Assembly (NCBI GenBank): GCA_003150395.1
Contig: QAMI01000050.1
Span: forward strand, 1 to 48,944
Length of the DNA: 48,944 nucleotides
From: Candidatus Gastranaerophilales bacterium
GTDB taxonomy: Bacteria; Cyanobacteriota; Vampirovibrionia; Gastranaerophilales; Gastranaerophilaceae
Reading direction: 5' to 3'
A program made the translations under genes and the position numbers. Of the stretch, positions 33,207-42,002 are shown piece by piece; positions within the stretch are counted from its first letter, which is position 1; the number at the start of each line of letters is the position of its first letter. The notes below the pieces were generated by a model. The model was not told where the DNA came from. It ran no database searches and was given only the letters and a program-made list of their open reading frames with translations.

Positions 33207-33235
33207 TTGCAAAAAATATCTAAAAATACTATAAT
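33207..33235 (+). promoter_or_regulatory. Promoter of pilin-like locus 2
   Basis: TTGCAA at 33207-33212, 17 bases, TATAAT at 33230-33235, giving a short leader before AAAGGAG and the ATG at 33274. Confidence 0.65.
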
Positions 33236-33273
33236 AAAAAAGTTAAAGAATTATTTTTGAAAGGAGCTAAAGT

Positions 33274-34177
33274 ATGAAAAAGCAGACTATGATTGAATTT
33301 CCGGGGGGGGGGGGCAGGTAAAAATAATGCTCCTGTAAGGTTTTTCTCTGATATAAAATTCAGTAACAAACTTTTCCCGAACTCAGTACCACATTTTATA
33401 TATACAAATGTAATTGACTTTTTACCTCTTTTAAAACCTGCTTTTACCCTTGCTGAAGTTCTCATAACTCTTGGCATCATTGGCATCATTGCAGCTATGA
33501 CTCTGCCGTCTATAATACAAAGGAAACAGGAAAAAGTTACAGTTAATCAGCTTAAAAAAAGTTATTCATTGTTGCAGCAGGTCTACGAGCGTATGGTGTA
33601 TGAAATAGGTTCTGACCCAAGAGATTGGGGAATGACCGGTATGTATGAGGAAAACAGTCATATAATTATGGCGAATAAATTTGTTCCATACTTCAAAGTC
33701 ATTCAAAATTGTATTGGAAAAGATGCTTCTTTTACAAAAAAGCACTGTGTTGATGATTCTCGCTATGCGGCTCCACAAAATTATGCCTCAGTTAGGGTTA
33801 TTGATGGAACCACGTTAATATTTAGGCACTGGAGTGGGCAATGCAGTTTTCAATATGGGAAAACAAAGGCGCTTAAAAATGTGTGCGGTGAAATTATTGT
33901 TGATTTAAACGGTCCTAAATCCCCAAATATGTTAGGACAGGATATGTTTGCATTTTATTTAACTAATTATGGTGTAATTCCTGTTGGTATGCAAGGTGAG
34001 GCTATGCACCCTCTCATCAAGGCTTGTAATCTCTCTGTTGGTCCTTGGGGGACACATATTGGCTCTGGCTTTTATAATGGCTTTGGGTGCACGGCATGGG
34101 TTTTGTTTAACGAAAACATGGATTATTTGCGCTGTAAAGATTTGGATTGGGGAGGAAAAACAAAGTGCGGCAAATAA
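33274..34177 (+). pseudogene. Pilin-like protein with poly-G tract, locus 2 (out of frame)
   Basis: From the ATG at 33274, preceded by AAAGGAG, the frame reads MKKQTMIEFP, enters a 12-G tract and stops at a TAA six bases after it. With 11 G the frame would continue as GGGAGKNNAPVRFF and on to a 300-residue pilin-like protein. Its prepilin signature is KPA/FTLAEVLITLGIIGIIAAM, with Glu at +5. The mature domain is rich in Cys, Trp and Gly and ends near 34177. The coding region shows no other damage, which argues for reversible switching rather than decay. A minor TTG start at 33293 would bypass the shift but lacks a Shine-Dalgarno. Confidence 0.8.
33303..33314 (+). repeat. Poly-G tract, 12 G (out of frame)
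   Basis: Twelve consecutive G near codon 11 of pilin-like locus 2. Loss of one G (or gain of two) joins the ATG frame to the pilin frame. Confidence 0.95.
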
Positions 34178-34178
34178 A

Positions 34179-34202
34179 AAGCGGTCGTTTAAGACCGCTG
34201 AA
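34179..34202 (+). terminator. Hairpin after pilin-like locus 2
   Basis: AGCGGTC and GACCGCT form a 7-bp stem with a 6-base loop, lying between the stop of locus 2 and the convergent gene ending at 34206. The T-run is weak, so termination strength is uncertain. Confidence 0.5.
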
Positions 34203-34205
34203 TGA

Positions 34206-34538
34206 CTATTCGATAACTTGACCTGCACCGGGGTTCCTTCCGGGCAAACAGACGCCGAATTGACAATTAGAGTTATAGTTATTAGGGGTTATAGTTCCGG
34301 ATTCAGTTCCTGCTGCAGCTCCTGTTTCAGTATTAATCAATGCATCATGGTAGGGTTCAACGTAACGGGGGCGAAAAGCATCAGGCTTTTGAATATTTTT
34401 AACATTATCAGGCAGATATTTTTCCTGAATCGATGGTTTAGTTATAGAATAAGCGCAGGAATTTCCGCTTATAGCGCAAGATGCAGCCGCCGGTAGTGTT
34501 ATCAAAACTGCAGCCATTATTAAAAATATATTTTTCAT
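34206..34538 (-). CDS. Small secreted Pro/Asn-rich protein
   Basis: A 110-residue exported protein. Its signal peptide (residues 1-20, core IFLIMAAVLITLPAAA) is followed by two Cys in ASCAISGNSC and two more near the end (NCQFGVC), compatible with disulfides. The rest is Pro/Asn/Thr-rich without a known domain. The ATG at 34538 is chosen over an upstream TTG because AAAGG lies at a fair distance. The first Cys is not in a good lipobox. It is convergent with pilin-like locus 2. Confidence 0.6.
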   Translation of the reverse strand: MKNIFLIMAAVLITLPAAASCAISGNSCAYSITKPSIQEKYLPDNVKNIQKPDAFRPRYVEPYHDALINTETGAAAGTESGTITPNNYNSNCQFGVCLPGRNPGAGQVIE

Positions 34539-34642
34539 ATCAACCAACCTTTCGTATATCCAACCAACTACATCATAAACGACTATGGTTGATTTTTCAT
34601 TGCCGGAAAGTGGAATGTTTTTAAAATACTTGTAAAACTTAT

Positions 34643-34689
34643 AAAGCTTTGACAGCTTCCGGTTAGTGCCGGATACTTATCAAAGCTTT
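34643..34689. repeat. Two-tier hairpin between secreted-protein genes
   Basis: AAAGCTTTGA (34643-34652) and TCAAAGCTTT (34680-34689) form a perfect 10-bp outer stem. Inside lie TCCGG and CCGGA around a 6-base loop. It sits just after the stop of the leftward gene at 34716, but the T-run is weak. It may be a terminator or a structured element. Confidence 0.6.
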
Positions 34690-34715
34690 GTTGGGCTTAG
34701 TTTATAAGATAAATG

Positions 34716-35183
34716 TTAATAATTAGGTTTGTCTATGATAATCCCGCGATTTTTGTAGTTAATTTGTTTAAGCTGCTGTTCATACATTTCATTGCGTTCG
34801 GTTTCATTTTTTCTAACGCCTTCATAGCAAAAAGCTTTTGTATCTTCTGAAAGAGTTTTGCAATGTTCAATTGCTTTTTCAAAATTAATTCTTCTTTCTG
34901 CCCAGTAATTACTTTTTGTTCTTTCAGCATCAACAAAGTTAATTATGTTCAATATATTTTCTTTGTCGTTAAGTTTGGCATTTTCATAGCCTTGTTCACA
35001 AAACTCGCTCCATTTTGGAATGTCATAGGACTGCACAGGCTCTTGAGTTTGAACTTCTTCAGTTTTTGAAGAACTTTCCGGCATTTCGACTTGTTCAAGA
35101 GTGACTTCTTCTGACTCATTTGCTGAAACCGGAAGCATAAATAATGTTAATAAAACCGAAAGCAGAATTAATTTTTTACCCAT
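34716..35183 (-). CDS. Secreted hypothetical protein (155 aa)
   Basis: An exported protein with a signal peptide (residues 1-21, cleavage near VSA-NE). An acidic Ser/Thr/Glu-rich linker of about 30 residues leads to a helical C-terminal domain with Cys residues (WSEFCEQGY, IEHCKTLS, KAFCYEGV). The Cys spacing suggests one or two disulfides. I cannot place it in a family. AAAGGTG precedes the ATG. It starts 23 bases after the end of the acyl-CoA ligase gene and may be co-transcribed with it. Confidence 0.6.
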   Translation of the reverse strand: MGKKLILLSVLLTLFMLPVSANESEEVTLEQVEMPESSSKTEEVQTQEPVQSYDIPKWSEFCEQGYENAKLNDKENILNIINFVDAERTKSNYWAERRINFEKAIEHCKTLSEDTKAFCYEGVRKNETERNEMYEQQLKQINYKNRGIIIDKPNY

Positions 35184-35206
35184 AAATCACCTTTATCAAT
35201 ATTATA

Positions 35207-36880
35207 TTAAGCTTTGACAAGCTCGCTGACTTCTTTTCTTTTAACTTTACGTGTTGTTGTTCTTGGAAGCGGAGCTTTGCTAATAACTATATTAATAGGA
35301 CGTTTGTATGGTGTCAAGCGTTGTGATAAACGTTTAACTTCATCTCTGCATAATTTATCAACAGTTTCATCATCATATTTTGAGTAAAGTTCATCTGTTG
35401 GAACAATAACGGCAGCTATATCTTCAGTACCGTCTTTTGAGCCGAATGAGCGCGAAACCCCGATTACGCAGACTTCTGAAAAATACGAACTTTTTTCCAG
35501 AACAGACTCAACTTCTTCCGGAAAGACTTTTTTCCCGCCTGAAAGTACAATCATATTTTTAATACGGCCTGTTATGTAAATATGACCATCTGGAGTAATT
35601 TTAGCAATATCGCCGGTGTGAAGCCATCCATCGGCATCAATTGTTTCAGCAGTAAGTTCCGGCTGGTTGTGGTAACCCTTCATGATGCAATCGCCTTTTA
35701 GCTGCAATTCGCCTGTTGTTTTGTCAATTCTGGCCTGGAAACTTCTTAATGGTCTTCCTACAGAAGCCAGGTCATGACGTTTGTCCGTATTTACAGAGAC
35801 GACGGGGCTGGTTTCAGAAAGTCCGTAACCCTGATAAACTTTTATGCCTATTCTTTCAAAAAATTCGCCTACTGAAATGTCAAGCGGTGCTCCGCCGGAA
35901 ATACATCCCATAAAATGTCCGCCAAATTTGTCATGAATTTTTTTGAACATAATTTTTTTGATTGCATAAGAGGGTATAAATTTTGAAATTCCGAACATGA
36001 TTTTAAAAAGGGTTTGAACATGTTTTGGCGAATTGTTAATTTCAGCTTCTATTCCTGCCTTCAAAAGTTTTAAAAATGCAGGAACTACAATCATAAAATC
36101 AACTTTTTTAGCGCGCATAATTCCTAAAATATCTTTTGGTTTTAAGCTCGGCGTATAGTAAACACTGAAACCAAAGTTAAGAAATGTGCTAAAACCGACG
36201 GTCATTTCAAAAAGATGGTTCATAGGAAGTATGGAAAGAACAGTGACTTTTCTGTCAGGGAGTATAGCTTTTAAAGCTTCTTCTAAATCATCAAGCTGCG
36301 TCATCATATTCAAGAAAGAGATTTCAACTCCTTTGGGAGCACCGGTTGTGCCTGATGTGTAAATTATAAAGGCTGTGGATTTGAGCGAACGCGGGCGCCA
36401 GCGCGCTTCGTAATTTTCAGGAAGATTGTACAGGCTTTTGTAAACTTGGTTTGGATGTGGTTCGTCCATAACAATTATGTCTTTGATAAACGGCAATTCT
36501 TTTTGAAGTTCAAGAGCTTTTTCCGCATAAGCCTCTGAAACCAGCATTACGCTTGGTTCACAATCTGAAAGAATGCTGTGAAGTTCGTATTTTGTAAGTT
36601 TAATATCGAGTGGAACAGTAATCATTCCGGTCATGGCTGATGCAAAAACGCAGGCTCCGTATTCCGGTTTGGATTCTGATAAAATCGCGAGTCTGTCACC
36701 TTTTTTTACACCCAAATCATCTATTAAATAACTCCCGAGTTTTCTTGACAAAAGCCCGATACCTTTGTAAGTAAATTCTTTCCATCCAAGCTGGGTTTTT
36801 GTCCCGAGTGCAATTCTTTCACCATAACGTTTTGTGCGTTCATCAAGCAAATGAAGCACATTTTTTCTTCCTGCTGCCAT
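35207..36880 (-). CDS. Long-chain fatty acid-CoA ligase (AMP-binding)
   Basis: A 557-residue ANL-superfamily adenylating enzyme that activates a fatty acid with ATP and CoA (or a carrier protein). Visible core motifs are the P-loop YTSGTTGAPKGVE (174-186), GYGLSETSPVVS, the Asp motif of WLHTGDIAKI, and GRIKNMIVLSGGKKV with EEVES. The catalytic Lys region lies near the C-terminus (TTTRKVKRKEV). The length and the GYGLSET block fit fatty acyl-CoA or acyl-ACP synthetases. An AAGAAAG Shine-Dalgarno and a TATAAT further upstream precede the ATG. It could equally supply a phospholipid or lipopeptide pathway. Confidence 0.88.
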   Translation of the reverse strand: MAAGRKNVLHLLDERTKRYGERIALGTKTQLGWKEFTYKGIGLLSRKLGSYLIDDLGVKKGDRLAILSESKPEYGACVFASAMTGMITVPLDIKLTKYELHSILSDCEPSVMLVSEAYAEKALELQKELPFIKDIIVMDEPHPNQVYKSLYNLPENYEARWRPRSLKSTAFIIYTSGTTGAPKGVEISFLNMMTQLDDLEEALKAILPDRKVTVLSILPMNHLFEMTVGFSTFLNFGFSVYYTPSLKPKDILGIMRAKKVDFMIVVPAFLKLLKAGIEAEINNSPKHVQTLFKIMFGISKFIPSYAIKKIMFKKIHDKFGGHFMGCISGGAPLDISVGEFFERIGIKVYQGYGLSETSPVVSVNTDKRHDLASVGRPLRSFQARIDKTTGELQLKGDCIMKGYHNQPELTAETIDADGWLHTGDIAKITPDGHIYITGRIKNMIVLSGGKKVFPEEVESVLEKSSYFSEVCVIGVSRSFGSKDGTEDIAAVIVPTDELYSKYDDETVDKLCRDEVKRLSQRLTPYKRPINIVISKAPLPRTTTRKVKRKEVSELVKA

Positions 36881-36985
36881 ATACTTTCTTAACCCCTATA
36901 CTAAAATACACCATTATAAGTAAAGAATATAGTTTTTTTCGATAAAAGTCAAGTTTTTGAAGTTACATGCAGGCATTATAGTTTT

Positions 36986-37900
36986 TTACAATTCATTTTT
37001 GAAGTGGTTAAAAAGTTTTTCTTCAACTTCTTTTTCTGAAAAAAATATATCTTCATTTTTATATTTTACTGTGACTCCAAAACCTTGGCGGACTTCTCCG
37101 ATTATTGTAAAATTCTTTGCAATTTCATCAGGTACGGTTGCGATTAACTGATAATCTTCCCCGCCAAAAAAGATTAAATCCTTATAATCATCAAACATTT
37201 TCAAATCTTTATCGAACGGGATTTTGTCGAAATCTATGAAAAGATTTACATTGCTTGCACTTGCAACTTGCGACAAGGCGTCCATCAGACCGTCTGAAGT
37301 GTCCATCATCGCATAATCTTCTTTGATATTTTCTGAAATCTGTTTTGAAAATTCAAATTGCGGCTTTGGCACAAGATGTGCGTCAAGGAATTTTTGCGGT
37401 TCGCTCTGGCTGTTCATTAATAATTTTAATCCTGCACCGCTTGCTCCATGTTCGCCGGAAACAATTATTTTTTGTCCGGGGCGCGCGTTTGAACGTGAAG
37501 AAATCCGCAGACCATCGCATTTTCCGATTGCCGTGACTGAGATGAAAATTTTGTCCGAACCGGTTATGTCACCGCCGACAACTTGAACGTCTTTTGAGAC
37601 AGCTTTTACGCCCTTGTAAAATTCCTCGACAAAACCGCAGGAAATTTCTTTTGGAAGCGAAAGCGCGATAGTTAAATACTTTGGAGCGGCACCGCTCGCA
37701 CAAACGTCGGAAATGTTCACTGCTGCAGCTTTCCAGCCGAGTTTGTACGGGGTTGTGTAATCCATTTTAAAATGAATATCTTCAACAAGGCTGTCCTGAG
37801 TTATTACAATTCCCAGCTCTTTTAGATAAGCGCAATCATCTCCGAGAAAGTTTGAGTTTAATGTTGATTTTATGATATTTATGAGTTCTTTTTCTTTCAT
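36986..37900 (-). CDS. thiL: Thiamine-monophosphate kinase
   Basis: A 304-residue ThiL, which phosphorylates thiamine monophosphate to the cofactor thiamine diphosphate in the cytosol. Typical blocks are present: GDDCAYL near the start, TQDSLVEDIHF (metal and ATP binding), KAAAVNISDVCASGAAPKY, VGGDITGSD and the later MDTSDGLMDAL and FFGGEDYQL. Its length is normal for the family. The ATG at 37900 lies 18 bases after the stop of the GGDEF gene and lacks a strong Shine-Dalgarno, so it is probably expressed from the upstream transcript. No other thiamine gene is nearby. Confidence 0.93.
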   Translation of the reverse strand: MKEKELINIIKSTLNSNFLGDDCAYLKELGIVITQDSLVEDIHFKMDYTTPYKLGWKAAAVNISDVCASGAAPKYLTIALSLPKEISCGFVEEFYKGVKAVSKDVQVVGGDITGSDKIFISVTAIGKCDGLRISSRSNARPGQKIIVSGEHGASGAGLKLLMNSQSEPQKFLDAHLVPKPQFEFSKQISENIKEDYAMMDTSDGLMDALSQVASASNVNLFIDFDKIPFDKDLKMFDDYKDLIFFGGEDYQLIATVPDEIAKNFTIIGEVRQGFGVTVKYKNEDIFFSEKEVEEKLFNHFKNEL

Positions 37901-37918
37901 TTTGAACCGGCTGTTAAA

Positions 37919-39823
37919 TTAGTTTAAATCTTGTCCGATTAGTGTTACAAATTCCTGCACAAGTGCTTCACTCCATTTTTTTCCCGTCTCTTTTTTAATT
38001 TCAATTAAAGCTTCGACCGGCGAAAGCTTTGCTCTGTAAGGCCTGTGTTCGGTTAGTGCAAAATATGCGTCAACAATCAAGATTATTTGCGAAGTTATCG
38101 GAATTTCGTCTTTTGCGATTTTTCCGGGATAGCCTGTGCCATCCCAGTTTTCGTGGTGATGTTCGACTATTGGAATTATCTCCTGAATATAAGATATCGG
38201 TTTCAGAATTTCGCGTGCAGCAATTATCGGATGTTCCTGAATATGGCGGCGTTCGTCTTCTGTTAAAGGCGTTGATTTCTGCAAAATTTCTTTCGGAAGC
38301 ATGATATTTCCGATATCGTAGAGTAAAACTGCAATTCTAAGCTTGTCTATTTCTTCTTTGGGCAAGTCAAATCGTTTTGCAAGTGAAGCTGCAAGCAGAA
38401 CTTTTGATTTAACAGAACCTTGTTCATGCAGCGGATTGTAGCTTTTAGTCAGCATATCGGCTGCGGTATAGAGAACTTCTTTAGGAAGGTCTGATTGTTC
38501 TTTGATTGTTTTTAGTTTGCCTGTTAATTCTTCAGCAAGATTTGATTCAATCGGCACATTGTGTTTTGACAAAATATCCAGGAATGTATTTACTGCAATC
38601 TCCTGCCAGCTGGTTTCCGTAATCGGTTTTGCCATTGTAACCTGATTGCGGCCGTTTCTTTTTGACTGATACATTGCCTGGTCTGTGAGTTCAAGAAGTT
38701 CATCAAGGCTGTCAGAATGCTCCAAAAAGGTTGCAACACCAATGCTTGCCGTAATGCGGCCGATTGTGTCAAGTTCTCTTTCTTCAATGGCTTTTCGAAT
38801 TCTTTCTGCTGCTGTCATTGCACCCGAAGAGTCAATTCCGGGGAGAAGTATGTTAAATTCTTCACCTCCCATGCGTGCTGCAACATCTATTGAGCGTGCG
38901 TTTTTTTTCAAAACATCAGCGACTGTTTTAATTGCCAAATCTCCATAAGCGTGGCCGTATTCGTCATTAATTTTTTTTAAAAAGTCCAAATCAAGCCCGA
39001 TAACACTGAAAGGCTGCTTTTGGCGGAGTGAACGCGTAACTTCTTTGGAAATGTATTCTTCAAAATATCTTCTGTTGTAAAGGCCTGTGAGGGCGTCTGT
39101 TACAGCCTGTTCTCTTACTGCCTCAAAAAGGTCTGCGATTGTAATTGCCATTTCAATTTGCTGTGCAAAAATTGTTAGAAAATCGGTTTCGCTTTCAGCA
39201 AGTTCGTCTCTTGAAGAAAATACACAAAACAAACCAAACTGGCGGTTTCTTGTATAAAGCGGAATATTTATGAGTAATTTACTTCTCATTCCGCTCGTAA
39301 CTTTGTTGAAGATTTCTTTGGGCATGTCCGGAATTATGTTTTTCAAAGCTTGCGCAATATTTTTTGTAGTTGTAATTTTCTTTTCGTTTAGCGCCTGTGC
39401 GTAAATGCTGTCTTCAAAGTAATTCAGACGCCGCATTTGCATCGGAATCTGTATTATGCCGTTAACCCTTTTTATCAGAGGATTGTCAGCTTCTGCAATG
39501 ACTGACATATAAGTCCCTTTTTCATCTTCATATTTTCTTAGGATTGTGCTGTGAAGATAGCCGAGTTCTCCTTGAAGACTGTTTACGATTGTTTCCAATA
39601 CGCTTTCGAGAGGTCTTGATGAATTCATCATTTCCCAAATATGCTGAAGCGTAAGCATTCTTTTGTTTGCAATATTTAGTTCCTGAGTGCGTGCCGCAAT
39701 TTCTTTCTCCAGCTCAAGATTGCGTTCGTAAATCTCAAGATAATCCTGCTTGTTGCCGTAAACGCTGTTTTCAATTTCCGTTATGGTTTTTCTGTATTCT
39801 CTTAATTTATCGAAAAAATTCAT
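37919..39823 (-). CDS. GAF-GGDEF-degenerate HD-GYP signalling protein
   Basis: A 634-residue c-di-GMP signalling protein. After an N-terminal coiled coil (about 5-60) comes a GAF-like sensor (about 65-230), then a GGDEF domain with an intact active site (GGEEF, 319-323) and a C-terminal HD-GYP-like domain (about 410-634). In the latter, HHHENWDGTGYP (555-566) is kept, but the metal-binding HD is YD (502-503) and the usual His of the preceding helix is Lys (KSKV). It is therefore probably a diguanylate cyclase with a non-catalytic or sensory HD-GYP part. No membrane segment is seen. GAGG lies before the ATG. Confidence 0.9.
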   Translation of the reverse strand: MNFFDKLREYRKTITEIENSVYGNKQDYLEIYERNLELEKEIAARTQELNIANKRMLTLQHIWEMMNSSRPLESVLETIVNSLQGELGYLHSTILRKYEDEKGTYMSVIAEADNPLIKRVNGIIQIPMQMRRLNYFEDSIYAQALNEKKITTTKNIAQALKNIIPDMPKEIFNKVTSGMRSKLLINIPLYTRNRQFGLFCVFSSRDELAESETDFLTIFAQQIEMAITIADLFEAVREQAVTDALTGLYNRRYFEEYISKEVTRSLRQKQPFSVIGLDLDFLKKINDEYGHAYGDLAIKTVADVLKKNARSIDVAARMGGEEFNILLPGIDSSGAMTAAERIRKAIEERELDTIGRITASIGVATFLEHSDSLDELLELTDQAMYQSKRNGRNQVTMAKPITETSWQEIAVNTFLDILSKHNVPIESNLAEELTGKLKTIKEQSDLPKEVLYTAADMLTKSYNPLHEQGSVKSKVLLAASLAKRFDLPKEEIDKLRIAVLLYDIGNIMLPKEILQKSTPLTEDERRHIQEHPIIAAREILKPISYIQEIIPIVEHHHENWDGTGYPGKIAKDEIPITSQIILIVDAYFALTEHRPYRAKLSPVEALIEIKKETGKKWSEALVQEFVTLIGQDLN

Positions 39824-39873
39824 TATTCCTCTGCTGGGTCGGAATTAATAAAATCCATTAGCATTATAAACTA

Positions 39874-40926
39874 TTATTTGGACGCTGTGTTATTTTTAAG
39901 TAAATTTTTTACAATATTTAGTATTTTTTCAGGTTCGGGAAGCCTTGTACAGATTTTATAATTTTCTCCGGTCTGTTTGCATCCCCGTTGATCGCAAGGC
40001 TGGCATGTCAGCCCTCCGTTAATTGCAACATATTTGGTGTCATCTCCAAATGGTCCGAAAAGTTTTGGCGGGGTACAGGTAAATATTGCAACTACAGCCG
40101 GTTTTCGGCTTGCCCAGGCCAGATGAGCACTTCCGCTGTCAGGCGCCATAACTAAATCTACCCGTGAAAATAATTCACGCAAACCTTCAAGATTGGTTTT
40201 TCCGCAAAGGTTTGTATGTCTGTCTGCTCCTATATAATTTAACAATTCTCTGTCAGCTTCTGTTCCGGTAAAAATTATAGAACATGTTTTTTCAAGTTCC
40301 TCAACGACAATTCTCCAGTTGTCTTTGTCCCAGTATTTCAATTCCCTTGTTGTTGCAGGTGCTATTACCACAAGCGGTTTCGTATGGTCGACATCTTTTA
40401 GCAGTTCGTCAAGCTGCTTTTTAATTTCGTCAGAGGTCTGTGGAAGTGTGAATTTTATTTCATCAGTTTTAAGTCCGAGATGTTTTGCAAATTCAAAGCT
40501 GTTTAGAACAACATGACGTTCATTTCGTCTATATATATCAGGAATAATTTCATTTGCACCGATTTGAGAAAATTCTTTTGCATTCGTAGAGCAAATCCGT
40601 CTTTTTGCACCTGAAAATATCATCCAGTACATTGACTTAAACATCATTTGAGCATCAATTGCGATGTCATATTTTTCTTTGCGGATTTCTTTTAAAATTT
40701 TCAGATATTCAAAAAAACTTTTCAAACTCGGACCGCGTTTTTTCCATTTTTGAACAGGCGCCAGAAAAACCTTGTCAACGCAAGGGTTGCCTTTTAAAAG
40801 GTCATACCCTTTTTCTGAAACAAGCCAGCCTACTTCATAACCCTGGCTTTTGAAGAGATTTGCCAGAGGAATATGAAATATAATGTCTCCCATTGAGGAT
40901 AATCTTACTATTAAAACCTTTTTCAT
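39874..40926 (-). CDS. Glycosyltransferase family 9 (heptosyltransferase-like)
   Basis: A 350-residue GT9 enzyme of the ADP-heptose:LPS heptosyltransferase type, acting at the inner membrane in lipopolysaccharide core or other surface-glycan assembly. The start MKKVLIVRLSSMGDIIFHIPL is the family signature, and the second domain has VMAPDSGSAHLAWASRKPAV. The ADP-binding region includes VVIAPATTRELKYW. A cluster of Cys at the C-terminus (CQPCDQRGCKQ) is usual for many members. It starts one base after the end of the ROK kinase gene, with which it forms an operon. The donor sugar is unknown. Confidence 0.88.
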   Translation of the reverse strand: MKKVLIVRLSSMGDIIFHIPLANLFKSQGYEVGWLVSEKGYDLLKGNPCVDKVFLAPVQKWKKRGPSLKSFFEYLKILKEIRKEKYDIAIDAQMMFKSMYWMIFSGAKRRICSTNAKEFSQIGANEIIPDIYRRNERHVVLNSFEFAKHLGLKTDEIKFTLPQTSDEIKKQLDELLKDVDHTKPLVVIAPATTRELKYWDKDNWRIVVEELEKTCSIIFTGTEADRELLNYIGADRHTNLCGKTNLEGLRELFSRVDLVMAPDSGSAHLAWASRKPAVVAIFTCTPPKLFGPFGDDTKYVAINGGLTCQPCDQRGCKQTGENYKICTRLPEPEKILNIVKNLLKNNTASK

Positions 40927-40927
40927 A

Positions 40928-41887
40928 CTACAATTTTCTATCCTCTAAGAAGGCTGCTCCGATTACACCTGAAAAATCTCCCAGCGCTGCTTTTTTAAAT
41001 TCAATTTTGCTTGCAGGTACAGGAAGTGATTTAGCTTTGGCTTTTTTAATTGTATTTTTGTAGAAATAATCGACTGCTTCAATCAATCCGCCTCCTAAAA
41101 CGACAAGTTTTGGATTAACAAAATTAATTATGCTTGCAACGCCTCCTGAAAGATATTCGCTAGCCTCATCAACGCAGGCTGTTACAAGTTCATCGTTACG
41201 TTCGATGGATTTTTGAATCATTCCTGAAGTTATAGACTTTCCGCTTTCAAGATAATCCAGAATAACTGAATGACGGCCTTTTTTTAAAGCACCTTCAATA
41301 CGTTTTTCGATTGCGGAGCGGGAAGCGTAGGCTTCCAGACATCCGTGTGCTCCGCAGGCGCAGGGTCGTCCGTTTAAATCTACTATTATATGTCCGATTT
41401 CGCCGGCTGTACCGGTGGCACCTAAAATTAGTTCGCCGTTTTTGACAATTGCCGAGCCCACGCCTGTACCTACAAATATACATACAAAATCATCACACCC
41501 TTTTGCCGCGCCGAATTTCATTTCTCCGATTGTTGCAATTTCAACATCGTTTCCTAAAAAAACTGGAAGGTCAAAATGGCTTGCAATCCTGTCTTTAATA
41601 TCTAAATCATAGCAGTCAAGATTTGGTGCGCCGATTATAATTCCGTTTTTGCGGTCAATTTGACCGGCGGCACCAATTCCGATTGAGGATATTTCCTCTT
41701 TGCTTAAGGAAGTTTCTTCAAAAAGCTCTTCAATGCTTTCAACCATTTTCCGGATTATATTTTTTGGACCTTTGTCCTTTTTTGTTTTCTTTTTGACCGT
41801 GCCTAAAACTTCCCCGGTGGTTCTGTCCACAAGAGCCGTCAAAATCTTCGTCCCGCCTAAATCTATTCCTACAGAATATTTTTTCAT
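40928..41887 (-). CDS. ROK-family sugar kinase (glucokinase-like)
   Basis: A 319-residue ROK kinase. The phosphate loop is GIDLGGTKILTALVD, the ROK signature lies at GEIGHIIVDLNGRPCACGAHGCLEAYAS with three zinc-ligand Cys plus His, and the second phosphate block is FVGTGVGSAIVKNG. These mark an ATP-dependent glucokinase-like enzyme that traps a sugar as its 6-phosphate. With the GH57 and GH13 alpha-glucan enzymes in the window, a role in using glucose from starch or glycogen is plausible. The ATG has no Shine-Dalgarno; a TATAAT lies nine bases upstream, so the transcript leader would be only a few bases. Confidence 0.88.
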   Translation of the reverse strand: MKKYSVGIDLGGTKILTALVDRTTGEVLGTVKKKTKKDKGPKNIIRKMVESIEELFEETSLSKEEISSIGIGAAGQIDRKNGIIIGAPNLDCYDLDIKDRIASHFDLPVFLGNDVEIATIGEMKFGAAKGCDDFVCIFVGTGVGSAIVKNGELILGATGTAGEIGHIIVDLNGRPCACGAHGCLEAYASRSAIEKRIEGALKKGRHSVILDYLESGKSITSGMIQKSIERNDELVTACVDEASEYLSGGVASIINFVNPKLVVLGGGLIEAVDYFYKNTIKKAKAKSLPVPASKIEFKKAALGDFSGVIGAAFLEDRKL

Positions 41888-42002
41888 TGTAACAAAATTA
41901 TATATTAAAATATTTTATTTGGCAAACTGTGATTTGTTGCAATAAAGTGAAACTTCTGCTAAAATTTTGTTATCAAGACGTTTAAATAAAGGGGATTTGT
42001 GT

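Noticed and set aside
33229..33489. Minus-strand frame opposite pilin-like locus 2 (and a similar one at 47016-47321) with a poly-proline stretch
   Set aside because: The prolines are the reverse reading of the G tract, and both frames are shadows of the conserved pilin coding strand.
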